A stretch of DNA of 40,253 bases from Syntrophomonadaceae bacterium (GCA_012719535.1 JAAYAC010000057.1:1-40253); one strand, 5' to 3'; positions 25,847 to 35,053 are shown, numbered from the stretch's first letter. Made by a program: numbers and translations. Notes: generated by a model from the sequence alone, not told the origin.

Positions 25847-26587
25847 TTAACGGCGATTTCGGGCCCGGAACAGGTACAAGGGCGCGGCCACGGCCACCAC
25901 CGCCAAAGCGGTGACCTGGGCTAGAGTTAAGCCCGGCCAGATAACCAGGTTTTCCCTCCAGAACTCCAGAACGAACCTGAGCAGAGCATACCCGAGCAAA
26001 TACACCAGCAAGACTTGACCGCGGAAGGTCCGGCGAGGATACAACCAATACAGCAGGGCAAAGAGCATAAACCCCGTTACCGAACTGTATAACTGCGTCG
26101 GGTGCCGGGGCAAACCATCCACCAGGGGAAAAACCACCCCCCAGGGCAAAGCGGTGGGCCTGCCGTAGCAGCAACCGTTGAGAAAACACCCGATGCGGGC
26201 AATAGCATACCCCAGTGCCACATACGGGGCATAAATGTCGGCCATGTCCCAGAAGGGGAGGTGTTTCGCCCAGATGTAGACAACGAAGCCGAGAAATCCC
26301 CCCAACAAGGCCCCGTAGAAAACCAACCCCCCGCTCCTTAGATCAAAAAACACCAGGGGGTGGGCCAGGAAATAGTCCCAGGCATAAAACACCACATAAA
26401 ATATCCGGGCTCCTAACAGCCCCCCCAGGACCATGATGATGGCCATGTCAAATACCGCTTCTTCAGGATAACCTTGCGCCCTGAACACCCTGAGAATACC
26501 CACCACCGCAACGGTAATGGCAACGGCCAGCATCACCCCGTAGGCATATATGTTCACACTTGCAAACTTATATAAAACCGGATACAA
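25847..26587 (-). CDS. lgt: prolipoprotein diacylglyceryl transferase
   Basis: 246 residues from the TTG at 26585-26587 with AAAGGGGGACTGGGG upstream; a TTG 12 codons earlier is possible. About seven membrane helices. The Lgt signature RIGCFLNGCCYGRPT and HPTQLYSS are present. It attaches diacylglycerol to the lipobox cysteine of exported lipoproteins such as the one at 4898-5590. Confidence 0.93.
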   Translation of the reverse strand: MYPVLYKFASVNIYAYGVMLAVAITVAVVGILRVFRAQGYPEEAVFDMAIIMVLGGLLGARIFYVVFYAWDYFLAHPLVFFDLRSGGLVFYGALLGGFLGFVVYIWAKHLPFWDMADIYAPYVALGYAIARIGCFLNGCCYGRPTALPWGVVFPLVDGLPRHPTQLYSSVTGFMLFALLYWLYPRRTFRGQVLLVYLLGYALLRFVLEFWRENLVIWPGLTLAQVTALAVVAVAAPLYLFRARNRR

Positions 26588-26613
26588 GCCCCAGTCCCCC
26601 TTTACCCCGCAAA

Positions 26614-26738
26614 TTATCCACAAGAGTACAAGGCCTGATGAAAGGTTTTGTCAAATTGTGGGATGAAATTCCCCTATGGGGCAAACACTTCTAACCGCGA
26701 ACTACCAGTTATCAACAGAGTTATCCACAATATCCACA
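26614..26738 (+). promoter_or_regulatory. cluster of DnaA-box-like sequences
   Basis: TTATCCACA at 26614-26622 and 26721-26729 are perfect DnaA boxes. TTATCAACA (26709-26717) and ATATCCACA (26730-26738) are one base off. All have the same orientation in the 125 bases between tsaD and lgt. The replication genes are not here, so a DnaA-binding or titration site, not the origin, is the natural reading. Confidence 0.5.
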
Positions 26739-26746
26739 AGCGATTT

Positions 26747-27763
26747 TCACAGGGAAGATAGTCCTGGGTGGGCGTTGAGCGTAAGCGGAGCCCACCTCCT
26801 CCGGGTATAATCGCTGTGGGCGCAGGCGGCGATCATGGCTGCATTGTCCGTACATAGTACCGGGGACGGGCAGTAAAGCAGGAGACCTTCCTCTCGCGCC
26901 CGTCCTTCCAGGCGGGCACGCAGAGCCCGGTTGGCGGCCACCCCCCCGGCCAGGAGAACCGTCTCTACTCCCTTATGCCTGGCGGCGGAAATGGTTTTTT
27001 CCACTAGTACCTCCACCAGGGCCGCTTGAAATTCTGCTGCCAGGTGGTGAACCTCCACCTGTTTCCCGTCACGTTTCAGTTTGTTCCACAGGTTCATGGT
27101 TGCAGTTTTCAGACCGCTGAAACTGAACTCAAAGTCATCCTTATCCAGGAAAACCCGGGGTAGGTGGTAAATACCCTCTTCTCCCAGCCGGGCGGCTCCT
27201 TCAACAGCCGGCCCCCCGGGGTACCCCAAACCAAGAAAGCGCGCGACCTTGTCAAAGGCCTCCCCGGCCGCATCATCCCGGGTCTCTCCCATTATCTCAA
27301 AACTTCCTTCTTCTCGCATGTAAACCAGGCTGGTATGGCCGCCCGAAACCACCAGGCACACTAGGGGAAATTCAACCTCCGGGTGTTCCAGAAAGTTGGC
27401 GTAAATATGTCCCTGCAGGTGGTTCACCCCGAGTAACGGTTTGTCCAGGGCATAGGCCAGGCCCTTGGCGAAGGAAACCCCTACCAGGAGGGCTCCCACC
27501 AGCCCCGGCCGGTTGGTAACCGCCACCGCATCGATGTCGCCGTACTCTAGGGAAGCGTCCCGGAAGGCATGTTCAACCACCCGGGCGATGTTCTCGATAT
27601 GCTTGCGGGAAGCCACCTCGGGCACTACACCGCCAAATTTCTTGTGCACCACTACCTGGGAGTTTATCACATTCGACAGTATCTGCCGGCCACCCCTGAC
27701 GATAGCCGCGGCTGTCTCGTCACACGAGGTTTCAATCCCCAGGATAAGGCTATCATTCAACAC
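26747..27763 (-). CDS. tsaD: tRNA N6-threonylcarbamoyladenosine synthase subunit TsaD
   Basis: 338 residues. ILGIETSCDETAAAIV at the start, the metal-binding HLQGH, VVSGGHTSLVYM, AGEAFDKVARFLGLGYPGGP and LLAGGVAANRALR. It transfers the threonylcarbamoyl group to A37 of ANN-decoding tRNAs with TsaB and TsaE, both encoded just upstream. Starts at a GTG. Confidence 0.96.
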   Translation of the reverse strand: MLNDSLILGIETSCDETAAAIVRGGRQILSNVINSQVVVHKKFGGVVPEVASRKHIENIARVVEHAFRDASLEYGDIDAVAVTNRPGLVGALLVGVSFAKGLAYALDKPLLGVNHLQGHIYANFLEHPEVEFPLVCLVVSGGHTSLVYMREEGSFEIMGETRDDAAGEAFDKVARFLGLGYPGGPAVEGAARLGEEGIYHLPRVFLDKDDFEFSFSGLKTATMNLWNKLKRDGKQVEVHHLAAEFQAALVEVLVEKTISAARHKGVETVLLAGGVAANRALRARLEGRAREEGLLLYCPSPVLCTDNAAMIAACAHSDYTRRRWAPLTLNAHPGLSSL

Positions 27764-27853
27764 CTGTCACCAACCTTCTCCAGTCTCACCATGGAACCAC
27801 GGATCCACCCTCACGACCCGGTACTCAGCCCGGCCTTTACGGGAAACAACTCT

Positions 27854-28297
27854 TCAGAAAATCGGCTTGGCCATGACGATGGCATCCTCATTGGAATCGG
27901 CATAGTATTGCTTGCGCAGGCCCACCGGCAGGAAACCCAGCCGGCGATAAAGCCGGAGGGCTGGCGTGTTGCTGGGTCTGACCTCTAGGGTAATCCGACG
28001 CGCCCCCCTGAGAAAGACCATTTGTTCCAGGGTCCTGAGCAGTTCTTCACCCAGAACCTGGCCGCGCCACTCGGGGTGAACGGCAACATTGGTAATGTGG
28101 GCTTCGTCCAGGATGCACCAGGCCCCGGCGTAGCCGGTTACCACCCCATCGTGTTCGCTAACTATGTAGCAGGCTAGCTGGTTGAACAGCTCGGCCTCGT
28201 AAGCCTCTCTGGACCACGGAGTGGGGAAGGAAACCTTTTCGATAGCCATGACTTGTTCCAGGTCCGTCATTTGCATTGGCCTGAAGTTCTTTCCCAT
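27854..28297 (-). CDS. rimI: ribosomal protein S18 alanine N-acetyltransferase
   Basis: 147 residues, GNAT fold: AIEKVSFPTPWSREAYEAEL, the acetyl-CoA loop VHPEWRGQVLGEELL (V-x-x-x-x-R-x-x-G-x-G/A form with Q-V-L), and LEVRPSNTPALRLYRRLGF. Lies between tsaB and tsaD, the common order tsaE-tsaB-rimI-tsaD. Starts at an ATG after GGGGGAACGG. Confidence 0.93.
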   Translation of the reverse strand: MGKNFRPMQMTDLEQVMAIEKVSFPTPWSREAYEAELFNQLACYIVSEHDGVVTGYAGAWCILDEAHITNVAVHPEWRGQVLGEELLRTLEQMVFLRGARRITLEVRPSNTPALRLYRRLGFLPVGLRKQYYADSNEDAIVMAKPIF

Positions 28298-28311
28298 GTT
28301 TACCGTTCCCC

Positions 28312-29016
28312 CTACACCGCTCCCAGCCTCAGCCGGTTCTCGGCTTCTGACAACCGTACATAAACCGGCACCAGGGTCATGACATCATCATACTGCCCCT
28401 GCCGCAGCCTTTCCAGCGCCAAAAGCCCCAGGCTTGAGGCACGAGGCAGGAGCAGGTTGGGAGGTGGCCAGACAAGTTTAGAGCCCAAAGCCTGCTGAAA
28501 AAACTCCGGGTACCGCAAGGCACCGTCCCCGAGCATCGCCACGCGCCGCACTCCCCGTTCCTGTATCTCATCAACCAACGCTTGGGGAGAACAGGCCCGG
28601 TACTCGCTGAGACGCTCCACTCCGGTGCCGAGGCCACGGTAAAAGGCAGTATACACCTCCTGCTTGCGCGCATCGAGTACCGGGCAGATAATCCCTTCGA
28701 ACAAGCACATATTATAGGCCAGGGCGTCCAGGGTAGGAACCCCGACTAGGGGCTTTGCGCTTCCCATAGCCAGTCCTTTGGCGGTGGCCAGTCCAATGCG
28801 CAGCCCGGTGAATGATCCCGGCCCGCGGCTTACCGCTATGCCATCTATGTCCTTCAGGCCCACCTCCGCCTGTTTCAGCACCTCGTCCACCATCACCATC
28901 AAGGTTTGGGAATGGGTCTGCCGGTGATTCAGAAATACCTCCTTGAGCACCCTATCTTCTGCCACTAATGCCACCCCGGCCACCGGGGTGGCACTGTCAA
29001 TCGCCAGCACCAACAA
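28312..29016 (-). CDS. tsaB: tRNA threonylcarbamoyladenosine biosynthesis protein TsaB
   Basis: 234 residues, with LAIDSATPVAGVAL, VSRGPGSFTGLRIGLATAKG and LDALAYN, the ASKHA-fold partner of TsaD. TTG start inside the end of tsaE (20-base overlap), so the two are coupled. Confidence 0.95.
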   Translation of the reverse strand: MLVLAIDSATPVAGVALVAEDRVLKEVFLNHRQTHSQTLMVMVDEVLKQAEVGLKDIDGIAVSRGPGSFTGLRIGLATAKGLAMGSAKPLVGVPTLDALAYNMCLFEGIICPVLDARKQEVYTAFYRGLGTGVERLSEYRACSPQALVDEIQERGVRRVAMLGDGALRYPEFFQQALGSKLVWPPPNLLLPRASSLGLLALERLRQGQYDDVMTLVPVYVRLSEAENRLRLGAV

Positions 29017-29482
29017 TGGCCTTCAACTCCTCAACCCGGGCTGCGCCCGTTGCGCCCACGCCCTTTATATCAACTATCCGGGGCAGATCATAATCACCGG
29101 CGATAAGCCCGAGCTCGATAACCAGCCCCCGGCCGGGCAAGCCCCGTTCCATCTTTTCCGGCCACTCCACCAGCACCACCGCGTCTTTCTCCAAAAAGTC
29201 CTCCAGGCCCAGATCAGGCAGGTCCTCTTCCCCCAGGCGGTAAAAGTCGCAGTGGTACACCTGTATCCGTGCTTCGTACATATTGACAATGGTAAAGGTG
29301 GGGCTGGTAACCCTGCCCGCGTATCCCAGTCCTTTGACAATACCCCGGGCCAGGGTAGTCTTGCCGGCTCCGATTTCTCCCACCAGGTAAACGGTATCCC
29401 CGGCTTGCAGAACCCGGGCAATCTTTTCCCCCAGTTGCACCATCGCTTCCGGCTTGTCAACCATCAGCTTCAGATTAGTCAC
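28997..29482 (-). CDS. tsaE: tRNA threonylcarbamoyladenosine biosynthesis ATPase TsaE
   Basis: 161 residues. Walker A GEIGAGKTTLARG, TSPTFTIVNMYE and VYHCDFYRL are the TsaE blocks. It drives the t6A cycle. A GTG start overlaps the stop of the glycosylase gene by 8 bases. Confidence 0.95.
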   Translation of the reverse strand: MTNLKLMVDKPEAMVQLGEKIARVLQAGDTVYLVGEIGAGKTTLARGIVKGLGYAGRVTSPTFTIVNMYEARIQVYHCDFYRLGEEDLPDLGLEDFLEKDAVVLVEWPEKMERGLPGRGLVIELGLIAGDYDLPRIVDIKGVGATGAARVEELKAIVGAGD

Positions 29483-30155
29483 CTCGTTTAACCTCCAGGT
29501 ACCTATCCCGGATAAGCTTAAAATCTTCCCAGGTAGGCCTTTTCAGCTCCTCCCGGCGCAACAGCGCAGCCGGGTGGTAGGTAGCCATTAACAGAATCCC
29601 CTGGCGGGTAAACCACTTCCCCCGGATAGTTGCCATGGTCGCCCGGCCGTCGAGAATTGCCCGGGTGGCCAGCAACCCCAGGCAGACTATGATATTCGGT
29701 TTCACCAGCCTTATCTGCGCTTCCAGGCACCCCCGGCAGGCTGCCACCTCGTCCGGGTTGGGCAGGCGGTTGCCGGGAGGCCTGCATTTCACCACATTGG
29801 TTATGTAAACCTCTTCCCGCTCCAGGGAAGCAGCCTTAAGTATACGGTTCAAGAGCTGGCCGGCCCTGCCCACGAAAGGCAGTCCCTGCTCGTCCTCCAC
29901 CTGTCCCGGTCCCTCTCCGACGAACATCAACCGGGCCTGAGGGTTGCCATCTGCAAAAACCACCTGCCGGCATCCCTCCCGCAACCCGCACTTGCTGCAG
30001 CCGGCCATAATACCCGCCAGAGCCGCCAGGCTCTTCACCTCCAGATAGGCCTCCTCCGGTTTCACCCCCGGCAAGAACGGCCGGTAGAGCGGCAGCTCCG
30101 CCTCCAATTCCGGTGGTTTCATTTCGGGAAACAGGCTCAACTGCTCTTCTGACAT
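29475..30155 (-). CDS. uracil-DNA glycosylase, family 4 (Fe-S)
   Basis: 226 residues. The cysteines CSKCGLREGC and a later CRGC are suited to the 4Fe-4S cluster. Motif 1 is GEGPGQVEDEQGLPFVGRAG, motif 2 TYHPAALLRR. It removes uracil from DNA, typical of thermophiles and anaerobes. An N-terminal extension of about 50 residues starts MSEEQLSLFP, a sliding-clamp-binding-like QLSLFP peptide. It leads the tsa operon. Confidence 0.92.
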   Translation of the reverse strand: MSEEQLSLFPEMKPPELEAELPLYRPFLPGVKPEEAYLEVKSLAALAGIMAGCSKCGLREGCRQVVFADGNPQARLMFVGEGPGQVEDEQGLPFVGRAGQLLNRILKAASLEREEVYITNVVKCRPPGNRLPNPDEVAACRGCLEAQIRLVKPNIIVCLGLLATRAILDGRATMATIRGKWFTRQGILLMATYHPAALLRREELKRPTWEDFKLIRDRYLEVKRGD

Positions 30156-30269
30156 TTTACCACCCCAACCTGCTTGCTATCCAATCTCCCCCAATGGGGA
30201 TGCTCGCTCCATGCTTTAACCTTAATTCTATTATTTCTCCCGGCAAGTGAAAAGAGCCGCGTATATGTA

Positions 30270-31078
30270 TTAGACTATCCCTACCCCCACCACGCACTGG
30301 TACGACTGCCCGCCCAGGTTATGAGCCAACCCCAGTTTGGGATTCTCCAGTTGGCGTTTCCCGGCCCGGCCATGGAACTGTAACCACGATTCATACAGCA
30401 TCCGTATCCCGCTTGCCCCGATGGGGTACCCGAACGATTTCAGTCCCCCGTCGGGGTTGACCGGCAGCTCGCCATTCAGGTCGAAAAACCCGTCCAGAGC
30501 GTCCTTCCATCCCCGACCCCGGGGACTGAACTGCAGGTCTTCGTAAATAATCAGTTCAGTAGGGGTAAAACAGTCGTGCACCTCCGCCGGGCTAAGCTGT
30601 TCGCGCGGGTTGGTAATGCCGGGCGGGCTTGCCATCATGGGAGATTTTAGTATGGCCTCCATGGAAACCCCAGCCTTAAACTGCGCCTTGGGGGTTCAGG
30701 GCTCCATTCTTATGGTTTTTCCAACCGACACGGGCCATGACCTCCTTCATTTACTGCATACTGAGACCGTACTTGTGGGCATAGGCGAGGGCAATGACTG
30801 CGAACCGTGCCGGGGCGGTCAGGTCGGGCAGGGTGCGGTCGGAATCCTCGGCAGGAACCTCCAGACCACTGTAACCGCCGTCCTTCAGCTTCTCGGCTCC
30901 GATCGCCATGACCACGTCATATGCCACGGATATCACCGCGTAGCAGGCGTTGCGAAACGTATCCAACCCGGTACAACACATGTGGGTGAAAATGGTGACG
31001 TTGGCGTAATCCTGGTGCATTCCCGGGCTGCCGAAGACAAGTTTGTGGCCGGCGGATTCGGGGTTAACCGTAAAGACG
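30270..31078 (-). pseudogene. acetyl-CoA acetyltransferase (thiolase), truncated and frameshifted
   Basis: Pieces in order on the minus strand: FTVNPESAGHKLVF near 31078, then CCTGLDTFRNACYAVI and VVMAIGAEKLKDGGYSGLEV, KEVMARVGWKNHKNGALNP, AQFKAGVSMEAILKSPMM, and the thiolase C-terminus FGYPIGASGIRMLYES with LGLAHNLGGQS. A TAA follows YGLSMQ (about 30751), and a one-base change near 30680 is needed to join to the C-terminal part. The N-terminus is lost at about 31078, where a transporter gene remnant in opposite orientation begins. Confidence 0.75.
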
Positions 31079-31579
31079 TAATGTACAACGCCCTGTCAGC
31101 TCTGGTAATAGCCGGTCTTCTGGGTGTGCCCCTGGGAGCTCTTTTCGCTCTCAAAGCTTTTCCCGGTAGAAAAACATTACTTAACATTACCTATACACTG
31201 ATGGGATTACCCCCGGTCCTGGCCGGTCTCATTGTCTACCTTGTGGTGAGAAGCAAAGGGCCTCTGGGCCAGTTTGAACTCCTTTTTACCCCGGCGGCAA
31301 TGGTCATTGCCCAGGTCTTGCTGGGCCTGCCTATTGTGTGTGGTTTGACCGCCCGGGCGGTAATGGCCCAACGGCAGGAGGTTTACGATACAGCAGTAAT
31401 CCTGGGAGCTTCGCGCCTCCAGGCGGTATGGACTCCTGTTTCAGGCTAGACGGCTTGCGCACCAAATCGTCTTTATGTGGAATGGAGAGATCATCGAAAG
31501 AGGCCCCGTAGAAGAATTGTTCAACCATGCCCAAGACAGCAGAACCATGGCTTTTTTGCTTGGCGAAATCGTATTCTAG
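31079..31579 (+). pseudogene. tungstate ABC transporter relic: TupB permease fragment joined to the ATPase tail
   Basis: From 31079 a frame reads YNALSALVIAGLLGVPLGAL, LMGLPPVLAGLIVYLVVRSK and TAVILGASRLQAV, the TupB/ModB permease core with its EAA-like loop. Near 31435 the frame changes to RRLAHQIVFMWNGEIIERGP then MAFLLGEIVF, the C-terminus of the partner ATPase (TupC-like). The ends of the permease and most of the ATPase are deleted. It is related to molybdate/tungstate uptake, which fits the Moco operon upstream. Confidence 0.7.
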
Positions 31580-31656
31580 GCCCTGGGGTAACCAATACCC
31601 CGGCGGCGATGGAAGTATGGATGTCATTCTTGGTACATGCTGTACCGCCCCGGGGC

Positions 31657-33000
31657 CTACTGGCGAGACGACTCTAACATGGCATAGAAATCGGTAAAAG
31701 CTCCGCTCAGCTTCCAGTAGGAGATGCCAGCTATACCGTGCTCCAGGTAGAGTGCCCACTTTTCTTCCAGGCTGGCCCGGTTTTCATACCAAACCTCATG
31801 CCGGTGGCCATCCTGATCCTGATACACCAGGTAGGGGGAACAGGCCTGCCGGTCAAAACCTTCCTCTGCCTGAAACTGGGCCTTGAGGCGGTCCAACTGG
31901 GATTGGTACACGCTTTTTCTGGACTTGCCTTCCCAGTCGTAACCGTATGTGCCTATGCCCATCAGGATCTTCTCCCGGGGGATGTTTTTTTCGGCGTACT
32001 CCAGCACCTGCTGGCACCAGTCAATGGGCGCCAACGCACCGGCGGCTTCGTAGTGGTAGTCGTACGCCATTATCACCACCATGTCACACACCCGGCCCAG
32101 CGCCTGGTAATCATAAGCAGTAGGCCACTTTTCCAACCCGGTGCGGGCGAACACCGCTACCGACACCGTTTTGTCCGGCCCGAGGGCGGTCTTCAATTCC
32201 TGCACCAAACGGGTAAAGTTATCCCGTTCCTCGGGGGCTATGAACTCAAAGTCAATATTAACCCCGTCGTACCCCTGGCGAACCACCATTTGCTTGACGT
32301 TTTCGACCAGGGCCTGCCGGTTTTGGGGGCTACTTAACAGTACCGTCAGCTTTTGCCGGTCCATCAACATGACCCCGGCATGGGTCTTTAACCCCGCTTG
32401 TCTGGCCAGAGAGAGTGCCTCGTCAAACTTATGCTCGTAGTAGGTATCGCTGTATTCATAGAACACCCGCCCCTGCTCATCCGTCTGGTACCAACGGAAA
32501 ACCACATCAGTCAAAAGGTGCGCCCTCTGCTGCAGCTCGGCAAAACCATCACCGTAGTAGTAGGCCAGCACCCGGGGCCGCGGGGTAAAATTAAGAATCG
32601 CGGTCCTGTCCCGGTCCTTCCAGCCAACCGTGGCTCCCGTCCACCGAGAAAAAAAGCGCAGGGGAATGAACATCCGCCGCGCAAATATGTACGGCGCAAC
32701 ATCCAGCTGTACTGCCTGGCCGTTCAAGCGAGCGGTTCTGTTGCCTGCGTAGAAGTCAAATCTTTGCTTCCGGCAGTAAACGGTGGCCTGTTGCCGGGCC
32801 GCGTCCCAGGCAACCTGGGATTGAAGGGCCTCATCTTCCACAACGAAACGCAGGGGAACCATGATCCTGCCGTCACGCACCTGGCATGGAGGAGACAGAT
32901 CTCTCTCCCGGCCATTGATTTTAATCTTCACCGGGGCCGCTGCCTCCAGGGGATACTGAACCAGGAAATAACAGATTGCCGCTACCAACAACAAAACCAT
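31657..33000 (-). CDS. GH18 family hydrolase with copper-amine-oxidase-like N-terminal domain
   Basis: 447 residues. A signal/anchor helix (1-20) is followed by two stalk-type repeats (VPLRFVVEDEALQSQVAWD; IPLRFFSRWTGATVGWKD), then a GH18 barrel with the catalytic DGVNIDFEF (DxxDxDxE class form DG-x-x-IDxE), MVVIMAYDYHYE and GIGTYGYDW. It resembles SleL/YaaH-like cortex or wall hydrolases of spore formers. Probably acts outside the membrane on peptidoglycan or related glycans. Confidence 0.88.
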   Translation of the reverse strand: MVLLLVAAICYFLVQYPLEAAAPVKIKINGRERDLSPPCQVRDGRIMVPLRFVVEDEALQSQVAWDAARQQATVYCRKQRFDFYAGNRTARLNGQAVQLDVAPYIFARRMFIPLRFFSRWTGATVGWKDRDRTAILNFTPRPRVLAYYYGDGFAELQQRAHLLTDVVFRWYQTDEQGRVFYEYSDTYYEHKFDEALSLARQAGLKTHAGVMLMDRQKLTVLLSSPQNRQALVENVKQMVVRQGYDGVNIDFEFIAPEERDNFTRLVQELKTALGPDKTVSVAVFARTGLEKWPTAYDYQALGRVCDMVVIMAYDYHYEAAGALAPIDWCQQVLEYAEKNIPREKILMGIGTYGYDWEGKSRKSVYQSQLDRLKAQFQAEEGFDRQACSPYLVYQDQDGHRHEVWYENRASLEEKWALYLEHGIAGISYWKLSGAFTDFYAMLESSRQ

Positions 33001-33032
33001 GATCCTCTGTATCGCCAGTCACCTCAATCACG

Positions 33033-33165
33033 GAAGCAAAAGGACATTCGTTTTGCTTCTTTCTTGGCTTATGTTTCGACTCATAACTTATAATAGTTCA
33101 ACATAACTTCGACTGACTCCTTGAGGTAATTCCTGGGGAAGCAAGAGGACGTTCTTCTTGCTTCC
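33033..33165. repeat. two related hairpins with one compensatory base-pair change
   Basis: GAAGCAAAA-GGACATTCG-TTTTGCTTC (33033-33059) and GGAAGCAAGA-GGACGTTCT-TCTTGCTTCC (33137-33165). The loops match GGACRTTCK and one pair changes A-T to G-C. Each is followed by a pyrimidine run and TTGGCTT or GTGGCTTT. Between them a plus-strand TTGGCT-N18-TATAAT (33065-33094) looks like a promoter. No function is known to me. Confidence 0.5.
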
Positions 33166-33430
33166 TTTAGTGGCTTTGGACAGCAGGGGAAGCAGTTCAC
33201 TGCGTTACCGCGGAGGCCCCAGCCGGCATTTCAGCAAATCTTCCCCGTGATGCTTCCTGCCCATACGCTAAAGCGGCGAAAGTATCTTCCTCGCACAATG
33301 GCGAATATTCAGCTAAGTTCCCTCGACCTGCCGGCCGGGAGCAAGCATATCAAGGCTAGGACTATGGTTCTGTTTTGGTACAGGCTTCGACAATGGGATC
33401 TCTAGAAGAAAATACTTTGGTTTCCGTGCA
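33166..33430. other. intergenic region without a recognised gene
   Basis: No long frame or strong signal. TTGACA (33431-33436), 18 bases and TAGAGA could serve as a weak promoter for the following gene. Confidence 0.35.
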
Positions 33431-33498
33431 TTGACATGGTAAACTCAAGATAGGTAGAGAATAGGTTCATTCCTTGCCATTCAGAAAGGGGGTGAATT

Positions 33499-33927
33499 AT
33501 GAGCAGGAAAATAGTCATCAGAGCCATTTCCAATTCTCCCGGTGGTAAGGATCCTAATTTTAAGTTGACGGACGAATGGGTTTGCATTTCCAACCAGGGA
33601 ACTACCACAGAAAAGCTGGCCAACTGGATTTTGTTGAACCGCAAACCAGACAACAAGCACTATTACCACTTCCATTTCCCCGCCATGCTGGGAAGCCGGA
33701 CGGTAGAACTGAAGCCGGGTCAATCCGTCTTTGTCATTACCGGACCGGGCGAGGACGTTTTTCTCCCGGGTGATGAGAATTCACCGGGTCAATTCTTCTT
33801 CTACCGGGGCTTCGATAAGTTTATCTGGAACGAACCAGGCGATAAGGCTTTACTATATAGCTACGTCAGGCAAGGCGCGGATAAGGAGGCTTTTGAACTA
33901 GTGGCGCAAAAGGTCATCACGGAGTAA
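33499..33927 (+). CDS. lamin-tail domain protein
   Basis: 142 residues without a signal peptide. NFKLTDEWVCISNQGTTTEK, LANWILLN, VELKPGQSVFVITGPGEDVF and KFIWNEPGDKALLYSY follow the lamin-tail immunoglobulin-like pattern (E.V.I.N.G...v.L.gW.L; I.nN.GD.a.L). The bacterial proteins of this type are of unknown use, often linked to surface or nucleic-acid-binding proteins. A strong AAAGGGGGTG site precedes the ATG. Alone in its unit. Confidence 0.65.
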   Translation: MSRKIVIRAISNSPGGKDPNFKLTDEWVCISNQGTTTEKLANWILLNRKPDNKHYYHFHFPAMLGSRTVELKPGQSVFVITGPGEDVFLPGDENSPGQFFFYRGFDKFIWNEPGDKALLYSYVRQGADKEAFELVAQKVITE

Positions 33928-34015
33928 GCTTGGCACCGCGGTGGTAATGGTCACTGGTACCTTGCCTAACCCTTGATACTTAGCCCGGCAACCGGGCCAA
34001 CATGGAAGGGTGCTT

Positions 34016-34044
34016 GGACTGGCTCAACAGCCAGTCCTTTGTTT
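34016..34044 (+). terminator. terminator of the lamin-tail gene
   Basis: GGACTGGCT (34016-34024) and AGCCAGTCC (34029-34037) with a 4-base loop and TTTGTTTG after. Confidence 0.7.
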
Positions 34045-34060
34045 GTACCGGCTTATTCAA

Positions 34061-34912
34061 TCAGGCCTCGTAGAAGCAAACCCCCAACAGGCCGGGCCCG
34101 GTATGAACCCCCAGCACCGGGCTGATCTGCCCGAAAAGCAGTTCGACAATGTTACCGCTGGAAAGGCCCTGGATGCGCTTCCTCAACTGCTCACCCTCTA
34201 GCGGTGCGCCACCGTGCATGACCGCCGCGACAACCTTCTTGCCGGCGATGGCCTTATCGACCACTTCCACCAGTTTGTCAACAGATTTCTTGCGTCCCCT
34301 AACCTTGCAGAAGGTGAAATACTTGCCTTCCTCGTTCACCGAGATGATAGGCTTGAGATCCAACATCCCTCCCAGGGCCGCGGCCACCAGCCCGAGCCTT
34401 CCTCCCCGGCGCAAGTATTCCAGGGTTTCCAGAACATAGAAAAGGCGCACCGTTTTTTGCTTGGCCCGAATGTTTTCCAGGATGCGCTGGAAGTTCAGTC
34501 CCCGGGCAACGCCCCGGGCCGCCTCATAAACCAGAAAACCCAGGCCCATCGAGAGGGATTTCGAGTCGATGACCCTGGTTTCCAGGTTCCTAAATTCACG
34601 GCTGACTGATTTTACCAGGTCAGAGGTTCCACTAAGACCACCTGATATGTGTATGGCTAGCACCTTGGTAAATCCTTCCGTTTTCAGCCGGGCCAGCAAC
34701 TCCCTAATCTCGCCCGCTGGCGGTTGGGAGGTGGTTGGCACCTCTTGGGACATGCGTGCATATACCTCCTGTGGGGTGATGTCACAAACATCCCGGTACT
34801 CCCTGGACGGATAGATGACCCTTAACGGTAGCACATGGATGCCGTATTCCTTGATAACCTGTTCGGGCAGGTCACAGGAACTGTCGGTTACTAACGCGAT
34901 CTTTTCTTCCAT
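34061..34912 (-). CDS. DegV family fatty-acid-binding protein
   Basis: 283 residues, ALVTDSSCDLPEQVIKEYGI, TSQPPAGEIRELLARL, ISGGLSGTSDLVKSV, VIDSKSLSMGLGFLVYEAA and GVHTGPGLLGVCF, the DegV pattern with the ligand-contacting TSQP and SxGxSGT elements. Such proteins carry fatty acids, for example for fatty acid kinase. ATG after a weak site. Confidence 0.93.
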   Translation of the reverse strand: MEEKIALVTDSSCDLPEQVIKEYGIHVLPLRVIYPSREYRDVCDITPQEVYARMSQEVPTTSQPPAGEIRELLARLKTEGFTKVLAIHISGGLSGTSDLVKSVSREFRNLETRVIDSKSLSMGLGFLVYEAARGVARGLNFQRILENIRAKQKTVRLFYVLETLEYLRRGGRLGLVAAALGGMLDLKPIISVNEEGKYFTFCKVRGRKKSVDKLVEVVDKAIAGKKVVAAVMHGGAPLEGEQLRKRIQGLSSGNIVELLFGQISPVLGVHTGPGLLGVCFYEA

Positions 34913-35053
34913 CCCCTATTCTCCCCTCATCGCTTATATGGGTAAACCTGTTCAGATATCCTGATATGACCAGTATAAAGAAGGCCGTCAGTTCCCGAAT
35001 CCGACCTTTCCCTTCCTGCAAGCGTTCGCTTCCGCCGGGCACGTGGCTGTTTG

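Noticed and set aside
27768-27785. TCACCAACCTTCTCCAG also found near 35693
   Set aside because: Both copies are ribosome-site sequence upstream of starts; a 17-base match of this kind is near chance given the composition.
33982-33997. GCCCGG-CAA-CCGGGC hairpin after the lamin-tail gene
   Set aside because: Followed by no T tract; the hairpin at 34016-34037 is the better terminator.
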